Source of the DNA: Caprimulgus europaeus
Taxonomy: Eukaryota; Chordata; Aves; Caprimulgiformes; Caprimulgidae
Direction: 5' to 3'
Assembly (NCBI GenBank): GCA_907165065.1
Contig: OU015523.1
Location: 123,554,023-123,618,022, forward strand
Length of the DNA stretch: 64,000 nt
The translations under genes were made by a program, and so were the position numbers. The notes below the pieces were generated by a model. The model worked only from the letters and a program-made list of their open reading frames with translations. It was not told the origin of the DNA and made no database searches. This document shows positions 1-10,830 of the stretch, piece by piece. Numbering within the stretch: position 1 is the stretch's first letter; every line of letters begins with the position of its first letter.

Positions 1-802
1 CAGCTTGGAGTCTTGTATTTAGAACTGGAACTGAGACAAACTGAGGGATCACCAAGATAAGACATTACTGTTGCCCTTCATGCCAGTTCTACCCTCTTGC
101 ACATCTATGGAACTCATGTAAGAAACACAGTTCAGAAAAGGAATAAGAATAATAAAGAATGACCACAGGCCTGGAACAAAGCACAGGTCTAGAAATAGCC
201 CATAATAACCTTGTGAATTCAGCTCAACATTGCAAGGAATGACTTTTTGACAGTCAGCAGTATCTTCAGGTTCCTCCTTCTCCCCAGCCCTAGTGACATG
301 TGAGGGAGGGGAAGAGGAGAAAGGGCTGCAAAGTTCTTGTGAACAGTTTTACAAGGCTGGTAAAAACCCTTCTGAAGACTTGCAGTGGAATGAAGTCAGT
401 TTGGGACCTCCACTCCCTCTGCACCTGGGGCATCCCAGTAGAAGTCACATTTATGCAGTTCTGTTGAACTTCAGTTGACTTCAAGCCAGGCTAGAAACCA
501 AGTGCTGTGCTTCATTCCAATAAAGCAAGCTCTAGGATAAACTACAGCCTTCCTGCAAATGAACATGAGTTTCATGACAAAGCTATCCCACCTGGACAAC
601 TTCATCTTTAATCATTATCTCAGTGGAATAATTAGTAACTTCTATGTAGACAGCTTGGAGTTATCAGACATGTTCACCATGAGATCCCTTTTTAATGGGA
701 AAGAGCAGTAAAAACCAGACACACAGCAGATAAGAAAGACCCACCAGCATGGTTTGGGTCACCCATGGAGAAAGTCTCAGATTAACCAGCATGCTGGTTT
801 AC
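1..802. other. GDPD5 intron, unremarkable
   Basis: This is intronic sequence downstream of the last visible exon. I see no repeat, conserved motif or further exon here, although the following GDPD5 exon should lie within or beyond this edge. Confidence 0.6.
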
Positions 803-885
803 CTCAGTACGACGTCAGCTTGGACTCCATACATCTTCTGCTCCACTGCCTTCTGGAAAGACATCAGAGTGTTTTCTGGTGCCAA
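803..885 (-). CDS. GDPD5: GDPD5 coding exon, start of the catalytic GDPD domain
   Basis: This 83-nt exon encodes 27 residues plus two bases (AG) of the next codon. It starts LAPENTLMSFQKAVEQK and continues MYGVQADVVL. The PENTL glutamate is the usual metal ligand following HRGAP in this enzyme family, and QAD occupies the place of the family's metal-binding E-x-D motif. Mammalian GDPD5 reads LAPEHTLMSF and QADITIS here. The acceptor is CATAG and the donor GTAAAC. The rest of the domain lies beyond the left edge. Confidence 0.9.
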
Positions 886-2318
886 CTATGGAAAAAAGAA
901 ATAGAGCAATGAGAGATTAGCAGTAAGAGGAAATGAGTGAGGATCCAGTGAGGATGCTGGGAGGAAATTTTAGAGATATTAGGGATCCAAAATAGTCTTG
1001 TTTTGCAGATTACATACTGGCTAGTTACACTGGAGTACCAGCATCTCCCAGGTAGAATTGCATCTTGTGGAAGTCTGAAGATGACCGAAACATTTGACCC
1101 CAGTCCTGTGTGTCTTTCACACAGATAGAGTTCCATGTGGAGTTATCATGACCTGCAATACCAGAAACCCAGCTAGCTCAAGGGCTGGTACAAAAGTAGT
1201 CTATAAGATATTTGCTCACCAGCCTGGTCCCCCAAACAGTGTCTTCCTGAAGATGCCCAGAAAGTGATTGTCAATGGGATGCCAATTCTTTATCCATGGG
1301 TTATAGCTGGAGCTATCTAGAACACCTTAACAGTTCATCATTCTCCTACTTCTCTGTGCAAACAGTGACTACAATGCCCTTATAGAAAGAAGAAGGTTCA
1401 TAAACCTTCATGATCCATACCATGGAGAACAATTAGACCACAGGTTCTGTAGCACAATGTTTTATTTCCACATCTACTCATTCCATAACATCATCTATTA
1501 CTCAGTCTCAAAATCAGTTGATTTCTCTACTAACAATTGTTCCAGTGAGTTTGAACAATTAAAATATAGTCTTAAGCCTAGAAAATTTATCATTATGGCT
1601 ATAAGGACTCAAAGTTTATTTCAAATTCCTTCCTGTTGAATGGAATAGATGGGAACAGAATTCAGGTTTGTTCAAAAACACCACAGTGGGAAGACAAATA
1701 CTTCATTTTTCTATAAAATCAGTACAGTATAGCTAGCCCCAAAATGTCTATAAACAAAACAGATCAAGAAAAAAAAGATAGACAACTATGGAGAGAAAAA
1801 TCTGTCAGGATTTCTGCACTGAAACATGAGCACATCAAAATAAAGCTATTTTTAAAAATAATTTTCTTTTTTTTTTTCCAATTTTGCTTTCATTATTAGA
1901 GCACCTGTAACATCCTGTTTTTCCACTCGTCTCTGTCACCACCAGGATCAGTAAGTTTCCATCAAGACACAATGAACATGCACAACCCATGATTTTCAAG
2001 AATTCCTCAGGGTTTGGAAAGAGGAATAATTAAGAACAAATGCCTAATTGCATTATGGAAGCGATATGCAAAATAAATGCATATAAAAAACTGCTCAAGA
2101 GTTTAAGGTTTCTCTGATAACCATTTGTTTTCTTATTAGCTGATGAGCTTACACACACAGGTCAGCAAAGCTTTGGAGTAAAATAGACCAAATGTCAGCA
2201 AAAACCTTCACATAGTTCTGGTATCTCTTCACTGAACTCCTCTGGGTCAAGTCGTGCATCAGTACTTGTTCATTTTTCTTTTTATTCAACAAAGGCAAAA
2301 CAGAGGCAGGTTATCTTC
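886..2318. other. GDPD5 intron, unremarkable
   Basis: This is AT-rich unique intronic sequence with short A and T runs (for example 1867-1879). No coding or mobile element was recognised. Confidence 0.6.
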
Positions 2319-3080
2319 ACAGAATTGTTTTGGTTGGAAAAGCCCTTTAAGATCATCGAGTCCAACCATGAACCCAACACTGACCAGTCCCCACTGACCC
2401 ATGTCCCTCAGCACTGTGTCTACACGACTCTTCAATCCCTCCAGGGATGGGGACTCCACCACTGCCCTGGGCAACCCCTTCCAATGCCTCAGAACCCTTT
2501 CAGCAAAGAAATTCTTCCTCACATCCCATCTCAACTGCCCTGGCCACAACTGGAGCCCATTTCCTCTTGTCCTGTCCCTTGCTCCTTGGTTGAACAGACC
2601 CACCCCTACACTTGTGCTCCAGACCCTTCCCCAGCCCCGGTGCCCTTCTCTGGACACGCTCCAGCACCTCCAGGTCCTTCTTGGAGTCAGGGGCCCAACA
2701 CTGAACCCAGCACTCGAGCTGCAGCCTCACCAGTGCCCAGGACAGGTCCTGCTGGCCACACAGTTTCTGATCCAGGTCAGGATGCCATTTGTTGTCTTGG
2801 CCACCTGGGCACTCTGCTGGCTCATATTCAGCTGCTGCCAACCAGCACCCCCAGGTCCTTTTCCACTGGGCAGCTCTCCAGCTACTCTCCCCCAAGCCTG
2901 TAGCACTCCATGGGGTTGTTGTGATTCAAGTGCAGCACCCGGCACTTGGCCTTGTCCAACCTCATACAACTGCCTTTGGCCCATTGATCCAGCCTGTCCA
3001 GATCCCTCTGTAGACCCTTTCAACCTCCAGGAGATCAACATTCCCAGCCAGCTTAGTGTTGTCTGCAAACTTACTGATGG
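2319..3080 (-). mobile_element. CR1 LINE fragment, group E, 5'-truncated
   Basis: The antisense CR1 tail starts at CACAGAATTGTTTTGG, followed by GAGTCCAACCATGAACCC. On the minus strand the copy runs from the reverse-transcriptase region (AAGTTTGCAGACAACAC, corresponding to the FADDTKL motif, here with Asn for Asp) through [17 protein letters not shown] to the 3' end. Frameshifts break the reading frame between about 2660 and 3070. A 762-bp copy, moderately old. Confidence 0.92.
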
Positions 3081-3084
3081 GTAA

Positions 3085-3205
3085 GTTTTGTGGGTGCTTT
3101 TGGTTTTTTGTGGTTTTTTGGGTTGGTTGGGGTTTTTTGGGGTTTTTTTGTTGTGAGTTTGGTTTGTTTGGGGTTTTTTTTTTGGAGGGGCAGTTATTGG
3201 TTTGT
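3085..3205. repeat. G/T-rich low-complexity tract
   Basis: Runs of T4-T10 separated by GG or GGGG, such as GGTTTTTTGGGTTGG. The tract directly abuts the 5' truncation point of the CR1 copy to its left. On the minus strand it reads as an A/C-rich tract immediately upstream of the element. Confidence 0.85.
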
Positions 3206-3920
3206 GTTTTTTTCCATAAAAAAAGCTCCCAATTAAAGCCTGACTTGTCTAGGAGAAGACAGAAGCAACGCCCTCATCACACCCTCTTGCACAGCTCAAA
3301 GCTGGGTCATACAAGGTCGAGCTGAAAGAGCTTTTTGCAATATATGAACTATGCCCTGAGCTGTCAGCAGGGAGCAGCAGCCACACAAAGATCCTATCCA
3401 GGCAGATCTGCTCCATCTCCTTGGGTTGCTTTCAGCATCTCCAATTTCCTCCCCCCACATAGCTTAGGTTTCCTCAGGACAACACTGCAAGGTGATCCTC
3501 TCTCTCCAGAGTAATGCTCAATATTTGCTTTCAGAGACTGTAGCAATCACAAGGAAATAAAGTGTGTAGTGTTCAAACTAGAAACAGCTGAAACAGAGAA
3601 ACCAAAGAGCAATGCAAGACCATCAGCTGAAGCCAGGAAGGGTTGTTGTGTGGATGCAATGCAAGTCCCACCTCAAGATGTGACACCACATCAAGTAGCA
3701 ACTGAACCCATGCCCGTATAAGCAGTCTTGACAGAGATGTGGGCCAACAAGGAACAGAAAAGCAAAATGTGTTGAGTTGTAAATCATCTCTCAGGCTAAG
3801 GGAGACTGGAAAGTGCAGGTTGGACTACCTCCACTAGGCAGTCAACATAAAACCCTTTGATAAGGGTAGGATGACACCACTGTTACCCATCTACACAATG
3901 ATGAGCTCGTATTGCATGAA
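3206..3920. other. GDPD5 intron, unremarkable
   Basis: Unique intronic sequence. No feature recognised. Confidence 0.6.
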
Positions 3921-4425
3921 CCATAGAGGCTGGAAAAGACCTTTACAATAATTGAGTCCAACCATAAACCCAACACTGCCAGTTCCACCTCTAAACCATG
4001 TCCCTAAGCACCTTGTCTACCTGTCTTTTAAATCCCACCAGGGAAGGTGACTCCACCACCTCCCTGGGCAGCCAGTTCCAATGTTTGACTACCCTTTTGG
4101 TGAAGAAGTTTTTCCTCATATCCAATCTAAATCTCTCCTGGTACAACTTGAGGCCATTTCTTCTTGTTCAATCACTTTTTACCTAGGAAAAGAGACCCAC
4201 CCCCACCTCTCTCCACCCTCCTTTCAGAGGGTTGGACAGAGCCAGAAGGTCTCCCCTCAGCCTCCTTTTCTCCAGGCTCAACAACCCCAGCTCCCTCAGC
4301 TGCTCCTCATAAGACTTGTTCTCCAGGCCCTTCACCAGTTTCATTGCCCTTCTCTGGACATGCTCCAGCAACTCAACATCTTTCCTGTAGTGAAGGGTCC
4401 AAAACTGAACCCACAACTCAAATCA
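3921..4425 (-). mobile_element. CR1 LINE fragment, old
   Basis: Begins with a decayed tail (CCATAGAGGCTGGAAAAGAC, TTGAGTCCAACCATAAACCC). On the minus strand it then matches CR1 through [20 protein letters not shown] and [12 protein letters not shown]. Several indels interrupt the frame. The right edge is uncertain by tens of bases because the match fades. Confidence 0.88.
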
Positions 4426-6397
4426 GAGCAAACAAGTGTGGTTACAACAGTACCCTACATCAGTAGAGGTGGATCAGCATGACCAAGGTCTTCCCACGTC
4501 CCACCTGTACACCAAACTCTGGCACAGCAGAATCCTAACCCAGAGAGGACACAAGCTCTGCTGTTTGATAACAAGATTAAAAACACTTCTTGCTTCTTTT
4601 CAGTGTATTTTGGTTTCTGGAGGTCAAGGGTCAAGCCTTGCTGGGACACCAGCCCTCCTCAGATGCAGCTGGTTTGAAATGCAGGGGAAGCTTTAACCTA
4701 AATGACAGGGGAGCCCCAGTCTCCACTGCTGGAGGCACTCAAAGGAAACACAGAGCCAAAGAGATCCAGGTGATAAGTCAATAAGCAAGAGCCTCCATCA
4801 GCTGGACTGGGGAAAAGCAGATTTAGGCAGAGCTGAGACTGCACACATGGGGAGATAGATTCAAATCAAATAGAAGAGAGATGAATCCAGCCCCAGGAGT
4901 GCAATATCCCATTCCTGCCTCATTTCTAGCCCCTGCAGACCAAGTTTTGTTCTTCAAGAAGGACAAAACTTAACTAGATCCTACCAGGGCTGTGTGAGGC
5001 TGCTCAGATATGAGGCACATCCATTCCTTTCCCCCGAGCTTCACCCCAAACACAAATTAACTGACAAAACTCTGGCCAGATGGGGGTTGAAAATGCAGCT
5101 GTGCAGAGGAAACAGCACTTTAGAAATGTTCCAAGGACAGATTATCACTTAAGGTCCGACCATTCAAACACCCACTTAGGATCTGTAACGTCATCTTCAT
5201 CACGACACCACTAGAAGCGATGAGCATCCTCTTGAAGAGCATCACGGATGGATGAACAGTTCTGGTTGCTCTGAATCATCAAAGAGCATGGATGTCAGCA
5301 GAAGTGCTCTCCATAACACCATGCCCCATGGTGGCACATGCTGGGCAGGGTCTATAACACCACAATGCTATTACTTGAGAGCCCAACTCCCTGGACGTCA
5401 GAAGCTTTTGACAAGTAGATTAAGAAGCCTTGCAGGCAAAGACGTCATCTTGTGAGCATGGGGTGGGTAAGCTCCTAACCTGTCCAGAGCCAATCACCCT
5501 GATAGAAATAATTGCATCTCCAAATGAGTCCATCATCAATGCAGAAAGCTGTCCTCCCTGGTTTCTAAACCTCTCAGGTCAATCCTGGCCTTGAGGGGAC
5601 TGGATAAGCCACTCTCATCGATGACATAACTCAATAAAGGTCAACCAGAAAGCCAGGAAAGCAAATTTAAACCTGTTCCCTAAAATCAGATGTTGCCTAT
5701 TCCTGGAGGTTCCCTTGGCACCACTTTGGAGGCAGGATCTCTCTGTACCAGGAGTTCATATTCCTTAAAACATGAGGGGTTTGGTGAAAAAAAATCTGTG
5801 TAACAGATATTTCCATCATCCCACCCTGTCTCTGTCTTCCTCCAAGAAAGAGGGAGTTGAAACCCCAAATTGAGCATGTTTAGGGCAGAGATATATCAAA
5901 GTGGGGCATTTGCCTGTACAGAAATTATCTGATGAGATTTGTGCTGATTATTTTAAAACATTTTACAGGAAAAATGCAATAATTAAATAATTTTATAATC
6001 TTTCTGCTTGCATTTCTCTGTCTCCCTCCAGTTTCTTTTATGGTTTTCCTCTTTGATACAATACATTCAGGTATATTATGTCTAAAACCCAACCTCAAGT
6101 TTGCAGTGATCCAATGCAACTGGACACCACCAATTTCTGAAGAACCCAGCGTGGAAGTGAAGGAGGTCCTGAGCCACAAAGCAATGGTTTCATTCCAAAA
6201 CCTCTGTCCTATATAAACCACGCCAACATCCATGAAAGCCATAGACAGACACCATGCATGGTTTCTAGAAGCCATTCCTTCTCTTCTCACTGGGTTTGAT
6301 AGGCTCATCCCTTGCAAAAAATCAGGCTACTATTAATTTCTTCCTGCTACAGAGATGCAGAGCAAGTAATTTCTAGAAAATAACCCAAGGAGAAACT
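4426..6397. other. GDPD5 intron, unremarkable
   Basis: Unique intronic sequence. Short open frames occur on both strands but show no conserved motif. Confidence 0.6.
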
Positions 6398-6918
6398 CAC
6401 AGAATCACAGAATGTCAGGGATTGGAAGGGACCTCGAAAGCTCATCCAGTCCAACCCCCCTGCCAGAGCAGGGACACCCAGATGAGTTCACACAGGAAGT
6501 TGTCCAGGCAGGTCTTGAATGTCTCCAGAGAAGGAGACTCCACACCCTCCCTGGGCAGCCTGTCCCAGGGCTCTGGCACCCTCACAGTAAAGAAGTTCCT
6601 TCTCAAGTTTAAGCAGAACCTCCTGTGTTCCAGCTCACACCCATTGCCCCTTGTCCTATCACTGGACACCACTGAGAAGAGCCTGGCCCCATCCTCCTGA
6701 CACTCACCCTTCAGATATTGATCAACATTAATGAGGTCCCCCCTCAGCCTCCTCTTCTCCAAGCTAAAGAGCCCCAGCTCCCTCAGCCTTTCCTCATCAG
6801 GGAGATGCTCCACTCCCTTCATCATCTTGGTGGCTCTGTGCTGGACTCTCTCCAGCAGCTCCCTGTCCTTCTGGAACTGTGGGGCCCAGAACTGGACACA
6901 ATATTCCAGATGTGGCCT
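6398..6918 (-). mobile_element. CR1 LINE fragment, group A, young
   Basis: The antisense copy opens with TCACAGAATCACAGAATGTC and carries the group A text GACCTCGAAAGCTCATCCAG. The minus strand stays open across the copy, encoding the C-terminal part of the CR1 polyprotein ([15 protein letters not shown] near the start, [11 protein letters not shown] in the middle, QGGWTG at the end). It is very similar to the plus-strand copy at 8160-9264. Confidence 0.94.
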
Positions 6919-7570
6919 TATTTTGACTACTTTTGTGCTCAGAAAACAATTGCAAATGCTTTCAAATGGAGTCAAGAGCTTTGGATCTTCCTTAATGAAG
7001 ATTATGAAAACGTTCTAGTTAGAGCAGTGTTGCTACAGTTGGGCATTACTACACTGCATTTTTCACCTCATTAGTCACCTTGCCAGGCCTTCAAATAAAA
7101 AATAAAAATCACTGCATCATTTGTATGTTGTGGAGCTCCCTCTAACAAAGAAGCTTGCACAGAAGAACCCAATTTGTTCCAAAGCATAACTGCAGCCACT
7201 TCACACCTCCGCGCTGAGCCGCACTAAAGGATTCGATCTTCCCTTTATTGACAAGTTTTAAGGATATTTTCTCATCCTGTTATAAACTTGAGCATTGTTT
7301 TAATAAACTTGAGCATTGTTTTAATTTTTTTTTTTATTTATTTATTTTCCTTCCCTTATCTCTCCTTTCCAGTATCAATCTTCTCATGAGCCAATAACTG
7401 GACTAAAAACACAAGTCAGGATTAAGGTGATACCTGAAAAATGGTATTTTTCTTCCTGTAGAAATGTGCCCTTTGCAAGTTCCCTGTGTGGGGTTTAGTG
7501 TGGGATCTGTCAGGACATTGATTTCACCATTAGTGACCTATTTGGTATTAGTGACCGGGCAGGAGGCCCA
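6919..7570. other. GDPD5 intron with a short tandem duplication
   Basis: Unique sequence except for the 21-bp duplication and T-rich tract at 7282-7350. Confidence 0.6.
7282..7323. repeat. Two tandem 21-bp units
   Basis: ATAAACTTGAGCATTGTTTTA occurs twice head to tail with no mismatch, followed by a T12 run and ATTT repeats up to about 7350. It looks like a replication-slippage product. Confidence 0.9.
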
Positions 7571-7777
7571 GGTTTCTTCATTGTGAGGGTGGTGAGACAC
7601 TGGAACAGGTTGCCCAAGGAAGTTGTGGATGCCCCCTCCCTGGAAGTGTTGAAGGCCAGGTTGGCTGAGGCTTTGAGCAACCTGGTCTAGTGGAAGGTGT
7701 CCCTGCTGCTGGCAGGGGGGTTGGAGCTGGATGATCTTTAAGGTTCTTTCCAGCCCAAACCATTCTATGATTCTATG
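7571..7777 (+). mobile_element. CR1 LINE 3' end, group D
   Basis: A 207-bp 3' fragment starting at GTTTCTTCATTGTGAGGG, passing through GTGTCCCTGCTGCTGGCAGG and ending CATTCTATGATTCTATGG, the classic CR1 octamer tail. No coding potential remains. Confidence 0.93.
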
Positions 7778-8159
7778 GTCATAACAGGTCACTATGAGAC
7801 AATAACAATACTATTTAAAAAAAATAAAATAAAATATATCTTTAATCCCTAGGAGTTCTGGATATTTTAGAGAGCATCCATATCCAGCACTTCTGGAAAC
7901 AGCTCAACTAGATTGAAAGGAAGGGGAAAAGTGCAACACAAATATAGAAAAAAAAATAACAGATTATATTGAACAACAGGATAAACTCATAAGCAAAAGC
8001 CATTAGAAATTAAATAACTAGATACAGGAGATGAGACCTCATTATTGTTGTACTAGACACAAAGCTGAAGCTTGATTTAATGAAAGACTACCTAACCTTA
8101 GGTAGATTTATTTCAATGAACACAAACCTTTCTTGAGGTCTGACAGAAGATGCTGACTG
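7778..8159. other. GDPD5 intron, AT-rich
   Basis: AT-rich unique sequence with A runs at about 7816-7835. No feature recognised. Confidence 0.55.
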
Positions 8160-9264
8160 TGATTGTTTGAGGAAGTGTGGGTTAGATGATCAGGTAGTGA
8201 GATGGGCTGTGAACTGGCTGGTGGGAAGAAGCCAGAGAGTGGTGGTCAATGGGCCAAAGTCTAGTTGGAGACCTTTGTCTAGTGGAGTCCCTCAGGGGTC
8301 GGTACTGGGTCCAGTATTATTCAATATATTCATCAATGACCTGGATGAGGGAATTGAATGCACTGTCAGCAAGTTTGCTGGTGACACCAAGCTGGGAGGA
8401 GTGGCTGACACTCCAGAAGGCTGTGCTGCCATCCAGAGAGACCTGGACAGGCTGGAGAGCTGGGCAGGGAAAAACTTGATGAAATAGAATAAGGGCAAGT
8501 GTAGGGTGTTGCACCTGGGCAGGAACAACCCCAGGTTCCAGTACAGGTTGGGAAATGATCTCCTAGAGAGCAGTGAAGGGGAAAGGGATCTGGGAGTCCT
8601 GGTGGGCAGCAGGGTGACCATGAGCCAGCACTGTGCCCTCGTGGCCAGGAAGGCCAATGGCATCCTGGGGTGCATTAGAAGGGCTGTGGTCAGTAGGTCC
8701 AGAGAGGTTCTTCTTCCCCTCTACTCTGCCCTGGTGAGGCCACATCTGGAATATTGTGTCCAGTTCTGGGCCCCACAGTTCAAGAAGGACAGGGAGCTGC
8801 TGGAGAGAGTCCAGCACAGAGCCACCAAGATGATGAAGGGAGTGGAGCATCTCCCTGATGAGGAAAGGCTGAGGGAGCTGGGGCTCTTGAGCTTGGAGAA
8901 GAGGAGGCTGAGGGGGGACCTCATTAATGTTCATCAATATCTGAAGGGTGAGTGTCAGGAGGATGGGGCCAGGCTCTTCACAGTGATGTCCAATGATAGG
9001 ACAAGGGGCAATGGGTGTGAGCTGGAACACAGGAGGTTCTGCTTAAATTTGAGAAGGAACTTAGTACTGTGAGGGTGACAGAGCCCTGGGACAGGCTGCC
9101 CAGGGAGGCTGTGGAGTCTCCTTCTCTGGAGACATTCAAGACCTGCCTGGACACCTTCCTGTGTGATCTCATCTGGGTGTTCCTGCTCTGGCAGGGAGAT
9201 TGGACTGGATGAGCTTTCGAGGTCCCTTCCAATCCCTGACACTCTGTGATTCTGTGATTCTGTT
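8160..9264 (+). mobile_element. CR1 LINE, longest copy in the window, group A
   Basis: This 1.1-kb copy covers the second half of the reverse transcriptase and the polyprotein C-terminus. The RT motif [18 protein letters not shown] starts near residue 38 of the frame opening at 8167. The catalytic FADD box reads FAGDTKLGG, so the first Asp is lost. A TAG at 8485-8487 replaces a tyrosine codon (LMK then NKGK), after which the same frame is open to 9072. There a one-base loss in the NFFTVRV region ends it. The 3' tail is GTGATTCTGTGATTCTGTT. The copy is dead but recent. Its 5' edge is set to within about 10 bp. Confidence 0.95.
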
Positions 9265-9667
9265 ATCGATCAGACCAGCAGACAGGTTAAATGTTCAAAT
9301 TTTGAATAGTTGGAGATGCAGAAGTCATAGCAAACCAAATGCTTCTTGATTTCAGAAGCAAAAGGAGTACAAACTCAAAGCACTTCTAAGTCCTTAAAAA
9401 ACAAAGCTATTCCAAATGGGTGGTATACCAAAGCTTTGGTACTCAAGATAAGATGAAATAAAGGCCCTCAAAGCCACCAAGAAAACAAAAACCCCAAAAC
9501 AACAGAAAGAAATCACCAGTTCTTCTTCATTAGCTGAAAGGTCTCCAATAAGCCACAATCCCAACCAGAAGTCCTCATTACTGTTTCCATTGATAGTTGG
9601 CACCACAAGATGAACAGAACAGAATGTCTATGAGAACACTAAAATAAATTGAAGGCTTCACCTTCAG
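9265..9667. other. GDPD5 intron, unremarkable
   Basis: Unique sequence between two CR1 copies. Nothing recognised. Confidence 0.55.
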
Positions 9668-9735
9668 GTGTTAAAAAAAAAAAACCCCAAAAAACCAACA
9701 AACCAAAAAACAACCAAAAAAAACCTCAACCCAAA
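9668..9735. repeat. A/C-rich low-complexity tract
   Basis: A runs separated by CC or CCCC (AAAAACCCCAAAAAACC and similar). It lies immediately upstream of the 5' truncation of the next CR1 copy, in the same relative position as the tract at 3085-3205. Confidence 0.85.
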
Positions 9736-9742
9736 GGTATAT

Positions 9743-10319
9743 TGGGGTGTAGTCAGTAGGTCCAGAGAGGTTCTTCTTCCCCTTTACTCTGCCCTGGTGA
9801 GGCCACATCTGGAATATTGTGTCCAGTTCTGGGCCCCACAGTTCAAGAAGGACAGGGAGCTGCTGGAGAGAGTCCAGCACAGAGCCACCAAGGTGATGAA
9901 GGGAGTGGAGCATCTCCCTGATGAGGAAAGGCTGAGGGAGCTGGGGCTCTTTAGCTTGGAGAAGAGGAGGCTGAGGGGGGACCTCATTAATGTTTATAAA
10001 TATATGAAGGGTGAGTGTCAGGAGAATGGTGCCAGGCTCTTCACAGTGGTGTTCAGTGATAGGACAAGGGGCAATGGGTGTCAGCTGGAACACAGGAGGT
10101 TCCACTTAAACTTGAGAAGGAACTTCTTTACTGTGAGGGTGCCAGAGCCCTGGGACAGGCTGCCCAGGGAGGGTGTGGAGTCTCCTTCTCTGGAGACATT
10201 CAAGACCCGCCTGGACGCCTTCCTGTGTGAACTCATCTGGGTGTTCCTGCTCCAGAAGGGGGGTTGGACTGGATGAGCTTTCGAGGTCCCTTCCAATCCC
10301 TGACACTCTGTGATTCTGT
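9743..10319 (+). mobile_element. CR1 LINE fragment, group A, young
   Basis: Starts in GTAGTCAGTAGGTCCAGAG and ends CACTCTGTGATTCTG. The polyprotein C-terminal frame is open from [15 protein letters not shown] to QKGGWTG without a stop or shift. An upstream ATG in the flanking A/C-rich tract makes the frame 202 codons long, but that start is accidental. Confidence 0.94.
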
Positions 10320-10801
10320 ATCTCCACATGTGCAAGGCCATATTTGCTGGAATTTTCCTGGGAACAGCTTGACACAAGTCCTCTTGAAGCAAAATGCAGT
10401 AACCCAACAGGCAAATCTTAAGCATAATTAAACATTGGCTGTCCACCAAGGTACTTTGTCCCAGCAATGGGTACTTCTCCACTCTGGAGTTGTGCAAAGC
10501 AAAAAGAGTCATCACCATCAAGAAAAAATTCTCCCAACATGGTGCCTGCATTCAGCAAGGAGATGGACATGATCTGCCATGTAGGAAGGAGTTCAAAGGC
10601 ATGAGTGCCACAAGCTTTGCAGCACATGGACAGTGGTTTCAACACAGCCTTTCTCAGTGCTGTTAAGACATGCTGAAAACCAGCTGTACGGGTGCTTTGC
10701 CAAAAACATTTATTTCAATGCTATTTGTAGCCTCCAGCTCTGAAATCAAGAGCTCTTCTGGCCTCTGACATGCTTGGATAGTTTCCACTGGTTTAGCCTG
10801 G

Positions 10802-10830
10802 TTTTATTTATTTATTTATTTATTTATTTT
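10802..10830. repeat. (TTTA)n microsatellite
   Basis: About seven uninterrupted TTTA units. Confidence 0.95.

Noticed and set aside
2325..3084. Two overlapping plus-strand frames of 192 and 227 codons
   Set aside because: They are antisense shadows of a minus-strand CR1 copy; the Pro/Ser/Leu-rich composition is typical of reverse-complemented CR1.
8506..9072. 188-codon open frame, possible protein
   Set aside because: It is the C-terminal part of the CR1 copy at 8160-9264, downstream of its own stop codon.
9668..10276. 202-codon plus-strand open frame with a Lys/Asn-rich start
   Set aside because: The start lies in an A/C-rich tract and the rest is a CR1 polyprotein fragment, so it is not a host gene.
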